Shown: positions 26,184 to 40,400 of the stretch, piece after piece
Layout: each line of letters opens with the position of its first letter
Numbering within the stretch: the first letter of the stretch is position 1
Source: Smittia aterrima
Taxonomy: Eukaryota; Arthropoda; Insecta; Diptera; Chironomidae
Length of the DNA: 64,000 nucleotides
Reading direction: 5' to 3'
Assembly: GCA_033063855.1 (NCBI GenBank)
Contig: CP093830.1
Location: 19,034,854-19,098,853, forward strand
The notes under the pieces: model-generated
The model's input: only the letters and a program-made list of their open reading frames with translations
Told to the model about the DNA's origin: nothing
The model's database searches: none
Translations under genes and position numbers: made by a program

Positions 26184-29100
26184 GATTCCGTCTTGACAAA
26201 GCTTAATTTCTCGACTGAATATTTATCTCAAAGTTAACAATAAAATGGAGAAAACATAATTCAGCACAGTGAAAATGTTTACTTACCTTGTCAACCAGTA
26301 ATTAAACATTGTAAAAGTCACCTAGCCTTTGATAAAGTTCTTTTGACTGAGTTTCTGATGTCATTCACTCTACTTCTTATCAAACATTGAATATTCAACA
26401 ACTTGAGCTTTTATCCCATTAGAACAGTAACAATTGTTCTTTTAATTTTTTTTTTGTCAAGTTGAATTTGTCAAATTTGCTTCATCCCTTTTGACAATAA
26501 CTAAACATTTGATTTGCTTGAACATAATGAAACCGAGCAATAACTTTCTTACAAATTAACTTTTTATTAGAAACAGTTTCCTCAACTCAGCATACCTTGC
26601 AAGAAGGTGCTTTCATTATCGTATGCTTGCGTGTAAATATAAAAGTTTTCGACGCATTCGCAAAGCGAGCAAAACTGTTCTCCTGTCATTGTTTGAACAA
26701 CTGAAACCTGACACTGAATCAGTAATAAGTTTGCAATCAAAGTTCACCCGAATACTTTTATCTCGTAAAACACAAGAAAGAAAGAAAAAAAAAGAAAGGA
26801 GGATAAAACATTTTCTAACATTCAGATTGAATCTTCTGCTTTGTTTATGTATACAATGGTAAGCATTTGCGTTGCGTTGTTTGAGCAAAATAACGAGAGC
26901 GGAATGAAAAAGTGTTTGCATAATTCCATCGTCTCGGAAGGAAAAGTAATCACTCGTGAGAAATTGCGTTTGTAACAGAACTTGACTCTTAGATCTGAGG
27001 GTGAATTTGCTATCGTTGTTGAATGATTTAAATTCGAGAAATTCTGCGTTGACGAAATTCGATTAAATTCTATCTGAAAAGTTTTATTTAATTCGCATCA
27101 CATTTTTGAATTTAAAACTTTTTTTTGGCTTATGAATTACTGAAAATGTTTGCGCAATAATTCACCACATTTTGTGGTCGAATGTGAAGGAATTTTCATT
27201 GCTCGAAAAACTGAATCCATGAGATTTTCAAACTTTTGTGGTCGAATTAATTCAGCAGAAGTTCAACAATGTTTTGAATTATTAAAACCAACAGAAGCGA
27301 AATGGAAATCACAAATGTTTTATTTTTTCAAATGAATTGAAATGACGAAATACTGGGCACTCTCAGTTGTTGCCCATGTAGATTACAACGACGATCCCAT
27401 TAATTCCTATCGTGGATGACATTCCAAACGATGAAGCTTTTTTGCTTCCGTTGCAAAAGTCAATGACGCGCGAAACCAAACGATACGTGAAAAATGAAAT
27501 TTCAGCGGAAACTGAATGCGTTCGATGGTTGATTCATTGACTGCTCGCAGTTCCGTTGTGTCTATTTACAGAATCAATTCCCTGTCAATTTATCAAAATC
27601 TATCATCGAAAGCTCTCTTCTGATAGGATTGAAGTTCATCGTTTCATCTCGAAAGCTTATTGTATTCACTTTACGACAATCAATTGTGAAGTCTTAATTG
27701 AGTTGTGTTGAAAGTTTAATCCAATCAAAGAGTGAAATGTAAACATGAAATCCAATTAAGCCTTCTGCTCTCGTTATCCGTGTGAGTGTGTCTTTGGAAG
27801 TCGCCGAGGAAAAGAAATAAAAGCTTCAGGTTGCTTCAATTGAATTTGTATCTTCTCACGTGAGAAGCTCAATCTTGAATTCCAAATTTCTTTTTATTTC
27901 AGATATAGAAAGTTTTGATTTACGTTGAAAGATAATTTTATATTTAATATTCGTTGAGGAAACTTTAACTTGAAACGTTTTTCCTCCGATTAAGATGATG
28001 ACGGTCTGGAGGGGAAATAAAATATTCTGGCAGAGTCTTCAACATATTTTTCATTCGCTAAACTTAAAACGAGAGACGGAAGAAAAGCGGAGAAATAAAT
28101 GAGGTAATTCGGAGATCTTATTAATTGATAAGTCAAGATTTAACGCAAGTGGGAAGTGAAAGCATATTGGAATCGAAGTGAGCTCCGTCTCTATCCTTTT
28201 CTATCTTTTTAGATCGAAGGGAAAATGAAAGAAGAGGGAAACGATTGAAAATTCAATTTGCTGCGGAGTTCATAAAGAAAGATGTTCAGATTGAAATTAC
28301 TTGAGATTATAAAGAGAGCGAAATTTAAATTCTCGAAAGCGAATTCTAATCGATTTTTGTCGCCTCCTTTTCAAGTGACAGATGAAATTAATTTGTTCGC
28401 AAAACGATTTCGTTACAATTAATGTTTCCAATTAGTTTCCACAACAACATCTTCATAAATCGACTTGGACCTACCCCACAACGACTGTCAAGTCAGCAAA
28501 AGTTACAAAGTTTTCCATCTGCCAGAGGAAAACATTCGAATGAGAAGTGAAGCAGGTGGTGGCTGTGAACAGAAATGCTGAATGGCAAGTTAACCCCAAA
28601 TAAATCAAACACGGCTACACTTCCGACTCGGAATGATAACAACGTCGAAAACTAGAAAAGTTTGCCAGAAATGCGAAGCTGACGACTCACTTCCTTGATA
28701 TTTATGAACGTAATTTGTGCAAGTGAACGAATAAATTATGATCGTCTGTTATCATTTGTTTCGTTTAAATTCTTTATGTGAGCACAACACATGATTCAGA
28801 ATTATTTTTATGATAAACCATTTTAAGACGCACGTGGAATTAATTAATTAGACGTCGTTTGCCAACAGACTTCTGTTGAGATGTTTCAAGATAATCGAGA
28901 GACTCTCGAGGCAGATCAGACTCGTCAGTGAAAATTAATATTCAAGAAAGTTTGAAGCGCTTCGGGAAAAGGTTCTCTCGCATGCATGAACTTCGAGCGA
29001 AACTTGTTGAGTTGTTGCGACTATCGATGTTTCGAAGGCTTTGCTAAATGATTTAATTAAAATTCAATTTTCACTTAACGCTTCGCTAGCTTCTTTCATC

Positions 29101-30081
29101 GGAACTCAAAACTTTGCTGAAAAATAATTTTATTCCTTAACAAACTTTCGAAATAATTTCTTCACTTTCCCAAGTTCATGTTCTTTCAAACAAGAAAGTT
29201 TGCCTACAAGTTTGTCTCTCAATCGTTGCCATGAAGTTGCAGTTTCCTTTAATTTCCGGATTCAAGTCACGTCCAGAAAATATTTTTATGTTTAATTTTA
29301 GGATTCCTATTCGTCGTCCTGTGACATGTCGTCGGTCGTCAAGCAAAGTTCTGTTTCACATTTTTTTGCTGTAAGCTTCGAAAAGGATCAAACATTTTAT
29401 GAGAGATGATTAAAAAAGTATTTTTCCACGAGTTGTCGTCGAGAGTTCATAAAAAATTAGAATCATGTTGATGACAAACCATGAGCATTTATCTTTAAAG
29501 GGGTTGAATGGAACAAAGGGCGAGTTGAGCTCTTGTTTGGTGGTAAGGCTTCCATTTATCAAGCTTTAATGAAGACAATAAAACAATTCCACTGCACAAA
29601 TGTGTGAAGGCGAGAAAATCATTTACAAAACTTCTAAGACGTTTGTTGACAGCTCGTTTTACCCGAAAGCTGGAACTTTGAGTTTCTTCTGACACATGCC
29701 ACAAAAGACGAATGAATTGGTGGAGCAAACACATCATGGAAATGTGATGAAACAAATGGAATTCTCGGTTCATGAAAAATCTTTTATTGCATTCTCCTTC
29801 GTACAAACTTTGCGAGAAAAATTTAATCCTTCACTTCTTCTTAAAGATATCTCTTCCACAATTTCATTTAAATTTAGTTGATTTCATTGCTAAAGCCTAA
29901 GCGGGAACAAATGTTTTTCTCTCCACGTTTCAATTATTTACAGTTTGAAGCTGATGAAATATACATTTGGTGGTAAACAGAATGAGTTTAATGATGAACA
30001 GCCTAGTCGAGTTTGTCTATCCAATTAGCGCGCAAAATTATGTTTCATGGTTGAAGGGTAATCGTGTGGAAATTTTAACTT
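26184..30081. other. 3.9-kb stretch with no supported gene
   Basis: The left 260 bp is array-like and includes the relic at about 26405-26450. After that I see no gene, repeat or RNA that I can support. Short frames (26616-26921 minus, 29495-29806 minus and others) lack any family signature. On the plus strand TTTATT at 29783-29788 reads AATAAA for the minus-strand colmedin gene, about 295 nt past its stop. Confidence 0.5.
26405..26450 (-). pseudogene. Relic 3' end of an eleventh synthetase copy
   Basis: On the minus strand AACAATTGTTACTG is followed by TTCTAATGGGATAA, the counterpart of the conserved ending (GCAATTGCT..., then AAAATGGGATAA encoding KMG-stop). The DNA beyond the stop (ATTCAACAAC, TTCTTATCAAACATTG) is also the usual copy-flanking sequence. 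Further upstream coding sequence is not recognisable. It marks the right end of the array as a decayed unit. Confidence 0.5.
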
Positions 30082-33000
30082 TTAATGGTTGTCCTGGCTC
30101 GGATGGAAAATATCAAAGCCCGTGTGAAGCTTCGCATTCAGAAACTCATCTTGTCGGTCTATGATTGTGTGATTGTATCCAATTTCGTGATATCGCACTG
30201 GATAGATGAGTTGGTTGCCTTTGTCCCATGTGTACAATTCTTTGTTTCTGTGATTGTATCCGACCGTCGTTGTTTTCCTAAAGGGATTTGTGAAGCTCAA
30301 TGTCACATCCAACAGCTTCATCGTGTAGAGGTCGAGCGCAAGTCTAATTTTCGTGTTTCGCTCTGTGGTCGAGTCGATTGCGTACAGAACTCCGCAAACG
30401 ATGAACATCTCACCCACCTGGCGAAAATAAATGAAGGAAAATCGATTCGGTTGAGATTTCTCTTGATTTGTTAGCGTACCTTGTGATGATTGATGCTGAT
30501 GTTATAACTATAAATGGGTTCTAGCGTCGTTGGGTTCAGCATCGCAACGATAGTGTGATTGGAATGTGCTGTCGAATAAATCACCCACAATCCGTTATCA
30601 TCCACATTGAAATCGACGAGATTGTACTCAGTCGTGTACAGATAGTTGGTGTTGTTTGCTGTAGCGAAGTCGAGCTCCTTCATACCTTTCGATTTAACGA
30701 GACGACAGCGTTAATAAATTCTGTGATTTAACGATAAGCAACTAAACGCGCAAAGCTCACCTGCTTGCCTGTCCAACGTCAAGTCATATTTCACAATCTT
30801 TGGCTCGTCCCTCCGGAAATAGTAAAAGAAGCCGTTGTAAACAACATGTGCGTTGCCCTGGAAAAATACAAACGAACGATGAATTTTTCATCCGAAGCTT
30901 ATGAATGTTTGAAAACATTTTTCTCGTTGCTAGCATACATACCTTGAAGGGAAACTGCATTCGGTAAACTTTCGAAGCGATATTGTTCCTGTAAGCTGCT
31001 TTATTTGCATATTCGAACAATTGGAATCCGTCATTCTCCTTAGTGAGCCAAATCCTCTCGGCTGTGATGTCGCTTCTAGCCAACGGGTCTCTCAGCCACG
31101 CTCCATAATTTTGTTCAACTGATTTGAAATAAACTGGTTTGCCAACCGCATAGAGAACACAATCTAAATGATTTCAAGAGAAATAAATGTTTGGTTGAAT
31201 GAGAAACTCATCGTCACGAGAATGAAAATGTCGTGAATGAATAATTAATTGTGTTTTTGGTCTTTGCAAATTGTGGATTCACTTTTTGTGTTGTTTAACA
31301 TCGTGTCTTGCCATCACACTCGTACGCACCTAAAGTTCTATTCGGTAGACCCGAATAGCTTTTGTTTCCGGTCAGTTTCACATCCAACGTCCCTCCGACG
31401 ATATCGTAGAGTGAAACGACCGTGTCTTTGCACTTGAAGTTGCTATAATTAAGGTTAATTGGATTTGAAGAGGGCGTCGTCATTAATCCTCAAAAACTTA
31501 ATTTAAAGTTCTCTCACTCACCTTGGCTCAGGACATTCCGGACAAGTTTGTGGAGGACCACAAATATCTTCATATGATTCTTTCTCTGGAGGCTTCGAAC
31601 CGAAAACGATTGGATTGTTCGATGAGTCGGGCAGACTTCGCATAATGTAAGGACTCCGTTCTATCGAATCGATTAACGATAACAAGTCAGTACACGAACA
31701 GTTGAACAGTCCAAAGTGGAAAATCATTACCTTGAAGATGAAAAACAGCTCGAGCGATTCCCATCTCGTTTTTGCTGACGCAATGATATTCGCCGTAGTC
31801 TTGTGGCCGCATTCTCGTAATATTCAATCTCATTGTCGACTTGTATCTGAAGAAAGAAAAAAGTTTCGAGAGCAATTCATTTAATGGCAAAATTTTCCGG
31901 AATCCTCAGCAATAATCGTAAAATTATTTTTCATTGCCGCAGCTCGCGCTATCAAATCGTTTGGCAGAAAGTTTAACAATTCATGCAAAACGAGAAAAGT
32001 TTCAATTTGAGACTCACATATCCGAATGCATCGTCTCGATGTTGTACTTTGAGTCAAACTCGCTCTGCTCGATAACTCGACTTTCAGGGATTTTCTCCCA
32101 ATAACGAATTGGTTCGGGAAAAGCTTCCACCTGCGAAATTGACGAAAGAAATCCATTTAGTAATTCGATGCTTGCATTCAACGTCGATGTTGGCTGAAGC
32201 ATGGAATCGCGCAATATTTACTGAAACTTTTAGTTCAATAAAAGTTGAAAACTTCAAATTCCATTAATTTCTGATGAATTTATTTTGAAAGCTTTTCGAG
32301 TACCCGAAATTTTTTGTTGCACAAATCATTGATTCAATTTAACGACGGTTCACTCTAATTGCTGCAATAAACACTTAAACTTTGTCATCTTCTCACCTCG
32401 CACTCCAGAGCTGCTATCGAACCATTATCGGCATAAACGACCTGGCTCCTGACTTGAATTAATGGCGCAACTGTAGATTGAAACGATAAAATTCTCAGAG
32501 TTAATGGTCCCTGAAAATCAATTTTACGGAAAAAATCACTTTGTCAGTTGCTCGTTGGAAATGTTGAAGTGAAACTCAGTTTTGCCTGAGAAATTTGCTG
32601 TGAATCGCAGAAAATTTCACCGTCGAGTGATGCCATTTCATAATTTGCATAATGAAACCTTTTTGCCAACGAGCAACTCGCGCGTGAAATTTAATATTCT
32701 CGTCTTGCTACTCACAATAGACATCAACTTGAAATGTCTGATTAGCTGCTGGTGGGATTCCATTATCAGCGATGCAAATGTACTGTGAACAAGATGAAAG
32801 CTTTTAATTTCCATCGCAACAGAAGGTCGATATAGAGCTTCATACCATTCCCATGTGAACGCGGTTCACTTTCGTTATGTTGAGAGTATGGCCAGGCATT
32901 GATGAAGCTTCCCAAGCGCCGCTTGAAATTGTCTTCTCGTCTTGTCGAATCCACTCAACTGAAGGTTGGGGAAATCCATTTGCAGCACATCGCAAGCGTA

Positions 33001-36000
33001 AGTGGTCGCCTTCCCGCACAACAACAGAACGCGGCTTGTCAGATCCGTACTCAGCGGCTTTTAAATGAAGATTACACATATTGAAGTGACAGCGTGAAAA
33101 GAAAGTGAAGAAGAAAAAAACTCACAAGCAATCGACGGAGGAATAAGCATCTCATTCGAAAAAGTGCCATTGACTTTAACCTTCCATAAGCTGATGCCGG
33201 GGATCCCATGGGAGCCATCTTTGCCAGGCTTTCCTACTCGTCCTCGTGGGCCAGTCAAACCTGACAATTGAAGCAGAAAATCAACTTTATCACGTTCGAT
33301 TCAATAACTTGGAGGCGTTGAAAGCATTTTCTTTTAGATTCGGTATCGGGAAAATGAGAAAACTTCCTGACGATAAATTATTTTATTTTTTTGAAATTCA
33401 TGGGAAGCAACTGTCTCGGGCAAGTTTCGAGAAAACCCCAACCAGCCAAGGTTCTATCTCACAATGAGCAATCGATAATCTTGAGGATTTACGAATATTT
33501 CAGACAGAGAAAATCGATCGTCGACTTGAAAAATAGCAATAAATTGTTTTTGACATTTATGGAAAAGCTCTCGTGGCGATGGGAACTCATGGAGAGGAAA
33601 AAGTTTTCCGCTTTTCAGTTCATGAATCGATTTTCATTCGGCTGAACTTTAAATAAATGATTTTGAGCTTTTTTTTATTGTTTTACGCTGCAGGAGAAAT
33701 GGATTGATGGGAGAACTTCTTTTCCATACCGAGTTGATTATGTTGTCACGTAAATTTAGTGGCCCGCGCGAGAAATGCTTGAAATAAGTTTTGACGTGAC
33801 GATAAAGGCAAGAAAGTCGTTTGAGCGTAAAAGCAATTTGTCTGAAAACTTTTCCCAAGCAACTTCTTCAAGCGAAGGCATGAAGGTGGAATAAATTTCC
33901 TTTTCAAGGAACGAAAAGTCAATAAAGCAATTTACAAAAATGTTGCGACAGCCTTTCTGTCGTGAGCTTTACGAAACGAGCGATGAAATTGTGTCAGCCG
34001 GAAGCTTCCATCATTTTAATTATCAAAGCCATTTTCCGTCGTTAAACATTTTTGTTTTCCCTCTCCACCAATAAAATCTAATGTCACAAGATTTTTTTTC
34101 CTGAGAATTCCCTCATCGGTAATTTAATTTATGAAATGATTACAAGTGCGATTATTGTCAAGAAACGAAGCTTCATTGTGCATGAGCTGAAAAGAACGCT
34201 TCAGATTGTAACTCAAGAGCTTAAAGTCTCGTTCACAATTCAACCACATCGTCGTTCGTCTCCTAAATCCCCGCATAAACACAGGATGAAAACCTTTTCT
34301 CTGTCTCCGGAATTGAGATGTTATCATGACGTGGGATATACACTTTAACACTATTCTCTGATATTAGCATGTCAAGACCGGAAAAGACTTTTTAAACGAC
34401 TTCCCATTTTCAGGGTGATTTGAGAACGAAAAGGATTCTTATCACGACAGAGAAAGGGTTGAGCATCGAGTCTCGAGTAGTTCCAATTTGTGTTCATAAT
34501 ACGAAAAGGATTTGATTTGATGTTACTGAAGGTAAATTGAAGTCGTTTCCTCAATGAACAAAATATTTTACCTCTCGGTCCTTGAACTCCCGATGGCCCT
34601 TGCAATCCAATTGGGCCCACAGCTCCATCTCGTCCATCTTTTCCTGCATAAAAGAAACTTTCAATAACTTTTCTTTTGTTTGTTTTGTTGAAAACAATAA
34701 ACTTGCCATTTTTTCCATCAACTCCTGTTTTTCCGTCTCTGCCGTCCTTCCCTGGGATTCCGTCAGCACCAGCTCTACCTGGGACTCCTGAAAACGTTCA
34801 TTGACATGTCAATAATAGAAATTCAATAATCATAAAGTTTAGCAAAAGAAAGTTATGAACTGAGTTGTGTATTAGTCCGATTTCAGACAGGCAAATACTT
34901 AAATTCATTTAATCATGGTTAAAACTTTTCTCATTCAAGACTTTTTCCAAACCGAAACAAAATCCCACAAAATTTCTCTCTGCGGCGAAATTAAAGTTGT
35001 CGTGTTTAGAAACTTTACCATCAAGTCCTGGCTCTCCTGGAACTCCATCTGGAATCGAAAGTTTGTTACATGATGAAGTTAAGTCATTAAGAAACTGATC
35101 TCATTACCTCGCCCATCCAAACCAGGGTTTCCAGGAAATCCTGAGACAAAGGAAAACAATTTGTGTTCAGTTCATTCAACTCATGATTATGGCAGAAATA
35201 TGATTAAACAAAGTGGTCATTCATTTATTAATTTTGATGATTATTTTGCTAATCAGAATTTTCATGAAATCACATTTCTGATTTAATTGATGTAAATGAC
35301 TTTTGACGCAATCAATCAATCAAAAAACTGACCTACTTCACCCTTCGGTCCTCGGGCGCCCGGTTTTCCTTCTCTCCCGTCCATTCCTTGAAAATGATGA
35401 ATCGATTATTAATTAACAAGACTTTGTAATTACTTTAGGATACTAAAAATTTATTTCAAAGGATGTAACCCAATAAAGAGCTCCAGAAATTTACCTGACG
35501 TTCCTGGCAAGCCCACATCTCCGCGATTTCCCTTTTGGCCGGGAGGGCCAATTGGGCAATAATTTTTAGTTGCCTTACAATGTTCGGTAATTGCATCAAA
35601 CTGAAGGTAAAATTATTTTAGAAAATAAATTTTCGATGAGCAATTAAAAATTTATGAAACTTTAACATTTCCATGGAGAATAATTTTTCTAAATTGATGA
35701 ACATTTAGTTGAGCTTCATGAATAATTTAAACACCTCGAGCAAATTTCCACATGAAAATTTGAATAGAGATTTGAATTTCATTTTACAACAAAAATGAAA
35801 ATATTTTTAGAAGAAAATCTTTCAAATGAAATCTTTCATAATTTTCCGATTAATTTCGTTTTAAAACTTGAAATGAGCGCATTGATCTCTTGATTGTTTA
35901 ATGTGCACTCAGAAAAAGAAACTGAAAATCAATTAAAACTTTTTTTCTCCTCTCGAATGAAAAACTCATTTCTCAACTTCGACTGATTAAAGTTTAATAA

Positions 36001-37415
36001 TTCATTTTACCGGAATTCTGCTATGCGACGTTAGCCAAACCCACTCATCGCCTCCGGGCGCTGCTCCTTTTCCTGTTTTCTTTATAATCTCAACGTCACG
36101 TCTCTCCAAATCGGATCTAATTTTCGGATCGAAGAACTCGACTTTTGGCTCTGTCATCGGCGAACATGAAAATCAATTAATCAAGCAATTTCATATGAAT
36201 CATTAAATTTGTTTTCGTTACCATCGCTTTGGCTTCTTTCGTAATTTGCAAACAATTCATTGTCCTCAAGCAAATTGTTTGTCGCACGTTTGAATCGTTG
36301 GCGCCAATTAACGCCATTCAACTGATAATGATCGTGATTAAACGCTAAATGCTCAGTGATTTTTCTTTCGTTTTGTACGTTCTGTTGTTGTTGATGTTGT
36401 TTATTGTTTCCATTATTTATGTTTAAATTATAAGGCAATCTCGTTTGGTGATTTGCGGTGCTGAAAAATATAAAATTTTCGAGTTTCGCTTGAATCATAT
36501 GCTTCGTGTGGGGGAAAGCTTGCAAGTTTCAAAACGAGAATCAATTTTCTCGTTTGGATTGTTTGCAATATTGAAGTGGGGTGGGCTTCTGGGTTTTCAA
36601 CAAACAGCAGAGAAAGTGAATCACGACTTAACAAGGGTTGAATAAAATGTTTATTCTTTCTGCTTTGCCTTTGAATGGAAATCATGATTCGGCGAATGCT
36701 CTCCATCCGTTTGCAATCATCTCTCGAAGGATTCTTTCGTCAATTAAGATTCTGATTTGTGTATCTTTGATAAAAGTTTGTTGTTATTCAAGCGAAATGA
36801 AGCTAATTTCATTGGAGATATAAGATGAGGAAGTCGAGTCAATAAGATTTTACTAACGAAGAAAGTAATCAGGTCAGGACAAACTTCTTCGTTTCCACCA
36901 GCTCGCTAACGATTTGTTGTCTATGATTAACGAGAAAAGCTTTTCGCGAGTTGAAGGTCTGGAGGATTGCGATGTTGTCTCTCGGAAGCCTTTTCGTTAT
37001 CTTCGTCAATAAAACTTTAAAGGGTTCTGTACTTTGAAACTTTTAAGTTGCCTCATTATCGTAATCTGATTATGCGTAGACGAAAGCAATTTCCCTCCCT
37101 TTAGAAACTTTCTGTATCGACTCCCAAAAGCATCCAAACTCACCCTGAAAGGCTTTGCTGATCGTTGAGTCTGTTGTTGTATTCCTTGTGTTTCAACAAC
37201 TCACTCTCCACAAACTTTTCGACATTAATTTGAATTTCTCGACTACGATTCTCGCTCACGTAATGGATGTAAGCGGTCAGAGAAAGAGCTATCACAATCG
37301 TAATCAGATATGATGCACAAAATAACGAGTTGATGTATTTTATGGCGAATTTTGAAGGCTCCTCACTGCTTTCATATTTTCCACATAAACTCGTTTTATC
37401 TGCTGATGACTTCAT
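30082..37415 (-). CDS. Colmedin: type II membrane collagen/Ig/olfactomedin protein
   Basis: Twenty-one exons join in frame to 951 residues. On this strand, first to last: 37144-37415, 36222-36460, 36011-36150, 35495-35600, 35333-35386, 35108-35140, 35019-35048, 34707-34787, 34572-34643, 33126-33260, 32846-33057, 32716-32782, 32397-32470, 32018-32130, 31731-31846, 31522-31660, 31330-31442, 30943-31163, 30761-30857, 30480-30685, 30082-30417. Layout: short cytoplasmic N-terminus, membrane segment (about 31-50), a WRQRFKRA dibasic site near 143-150, Gly-X-Y collagen (about 230-365) encoded by exons in multiples of 3 or 9, two Ig-like domains (about 390-625), then an olfactomedin domain to the end. 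This is the order of C. elegans UNC-122, vertebrate gliomedin and insect colmedins, which act in cell-surface or matrix adhesion at synapses and axons. One intron uses a GC donor. Confidence 0.9.
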
Positions 37416-40400
37416 TGTAAATTTTTATGTTTCATCCACAACTCTGCTTGACTTTCATTTCACAAATGAACTGCGGGAAATGTTAATTCATTTAATCCAT
37501 CTTCCTTTCCACTTAATATCATGAAATGTTCACTCTTGTCAACAACACTAATGATGTCAGATATTTAATGTTTTTCAAATTAAACTAGAACGAGAAGGGA
37601 CTTTCCTCAGTAAAATATTTATTTTCTTTCAGAGAAAAGTCTTAGATAACAAAAGGTTCCATTTCTTGATTAAACACAAAACGAGAATATTTTTTATGTC
37701 GCATTTAAATATTGTCCTCGTCCTCAAAATCTCATCAATATTTAAGGACTCTTTCCACTCTCCTCGATTGTGCAAGAATAAAATATTTATGATTTTTCTT
37801 ATTTTCCTTTTTTTCTGTCAACACTTGAATTCATTCACAGTTTCAATGCATTTCATTATTTTCCACATCAACTTTTTCCCTCGTTCTGAAAGTCCCTTTT
37901 ATTGCAGTGAATATCTCTGAATATAAATGAAAATTATGTTCAGCTTTTTCTTTTGAACGAGCTTTCCACTCTTTAGAGTCTTTTGATGCTTCAAAAATTC
38001 ATGATCTTGCTTGAGACAATGAACTAAAGTCTTTAGCAGTGGATGTCAAATGATTCGGAAGAATTCAATGAAACTCTTGAGCGAAATGAATTGTAAATAA
38101 TTTTATGACTTTTTGCGGGAGAATTTCACTAGAATTTCCACTTGGTTAGCTTCCGTGTGCTTTAAGATAATTTCCTAATGGATCTCAATGAAATATTCTT
38201 TCATTGAAATATCAAAAGAAAAATCCATTAAGATCAAGAAGCTTAGCCACAAAAATTATTCAATTAACTAATTTGAGAAGTTAATTCTGTTTATCAAGAA
38301 GCACTTCACTTGGTTTCGGAGAATTATTTGATTACGAAGTTAATTTGAGCCAAGAATTTTCTATTGGGTAAATAAGTTATCTAAGCTTTGCTTTCTCTTG
38401 AAATATTCATCACTTACACACAATTTCTTTTATCTCAGTTGGGATTTCCCATTTTCTTACTCGTCTGATCGCTTTGAAGTCCGAAGCTAAACTGAAAGTG
38501 AAATAATTCGAGAAGGTTTCTTCTCAATGAAGCTCTCACGAAGCAAATATTTTTTGAGAAGTTTGCGAGAGGAAAACTCGGGAAAACCACGTGAAAAGCT
38601 TTACTTTATGAATGAAAACTCAACAGGTTGTTGAAAAAACGGAGAAAAGTTGCGTTGAAGAGAAAATTATTTATGAAAAGCTCAGAGAGTTGAAGAGAGA
38701 AAGATTTTTCTTAGAAATCGAATTTGTTTTGTTCTGTCGAAGCCGGAAAAGGCAAATTCTTTCGCAATTGATCAATTTATCAAATGAAAGCCTCGGATCA
38801 AAGAATCCAAATAATTTTCTTTTCCTTAGTCCAAACTCGCTGAGCTCAAGTTTTCGCCGGAAAATGCTTAATTTACAAAACAAAGAAATTTTATTTTTCT
38901 TCTAATTTGAGGCTTTATCCGGTTGCTTTTTTAAAAAAGGGAAAGAAGTAAATCGGATGAGCGCATTTTACGAGACCAACTCGACAAAAGAAACAGTGAA
39001 AACTCAAGTGTCGCTTTCCTTTTATCTTGACAACAATAAATTTAAATAATTCGAGAGGGTTCATAAATTAACTGAGAAGAAATGTTGATAAGAGTTGTAA
39101 GGAAACTTTCAAGAGATCTCGCTTTCCTCTGTTTTCGTCGCATTTTGTTGGCTTTCATTGCGAAACTTTTGTCCTAAGAAAACTTGTTTCCCCATCTCAA
39201 GACTTTAAACAAAACGAAGGAACATCTGTTCCGAGTTCGTCTTAATTCAAATTCATTATTTTAAGATCCTCCTGTCGAAAGCTAATTAGATTTATTACAG
39301 CCACGACTTGCATAATTTCTCAGTCACGCGACGAAAAATCCTCCGAGATTTCCATTTCATTAAGAATCTAATTTAAATATTTTTATTTGCTTAATGCGTG
39401 TTAGCAGAAACATGAGAAGCTTGCCAAGATTACAGCAGATCGGAGTGACGACGCTGCAATAAAATAAATTCTCATGAGTGCTGAGACGTGTTGAAGTCAA
39501 AATGCTGTGATTCACATCGCTCAGACGACTTCTTCTTCGAGCAACAGTTCAAATTATAAGAAGAGAAACAATTTTGCAACGTTTGGATTAGGGAAAATAG
39601 TTTTAAATTTGTCACGACGTAGTCTCCTTTTTTTAATAAAACTTTCTCTTCATGTTAGTTTATCTACCGTCATGAGCTTTCATCAAAGTCCAGCTTGTCC
39701 TTCATCCTATTTTGCAATCAAAACTTTTTTCATTAGTTGCCTTGTTTAAAGTTTAATTTTCAATCTCATCCGTTGGTCGTGGTGTGTGCAGACGACGTTC
39801 ATATTCTCATCTCTCAACTCTAATTAGGATAAATGGTTTATAAAGTGAACGGATTTATAAACTTCTTTGACACGATTCGCTCAATCATAAACTACAAATT
39901 TTAATCTCTTCATACGACGAAGTGTTGGCGTTAAAACTTAAAAACCTCTAAATGCCTTCGCACCGTCGTTAACACGCTTTGGTTGGGATTTAAATGAGAA
40001 TCATAAAGTCATGCCTCGGTTGTCACGAACGACATGACAAGGTAAAGGATATTTTCGTATGAAATGTCGCTTAATCTAAGAGAAGGCGGAAGGTTTTATC
40101 GTTCTTGGTTGCGAAGTACCGAAGGAAAAGTTTCTTCATTGAAATTCCAAGCCAATGAAATCATGAAGAACAATGAAAGTTTCTCTTTAATCTTCTTTCC
40201 TTCAATAGACTCGCAAAGCTCTTCTTGTTAGAGAAACTACAACACGAAATTGGATACGGAGAGTCTTGTTAATCTCGTTTATGCAGGGACGATGAACAAA
40301 TTGGAATTTCCTCCTTTCTCGGAAACTTTATAAGCTACGAGAAGACAATTTAGTTCAGTGTTTGGAGATTAACCCAAGAAATCACCTTTCAACTTCCAAA

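Noticed and set aside
26616..26921. 101-codon minus-strand frame beyond the array
   Set aside because: No family signature; overlapping plus-strand frame of similar length, as expected in unconstrained DNA.
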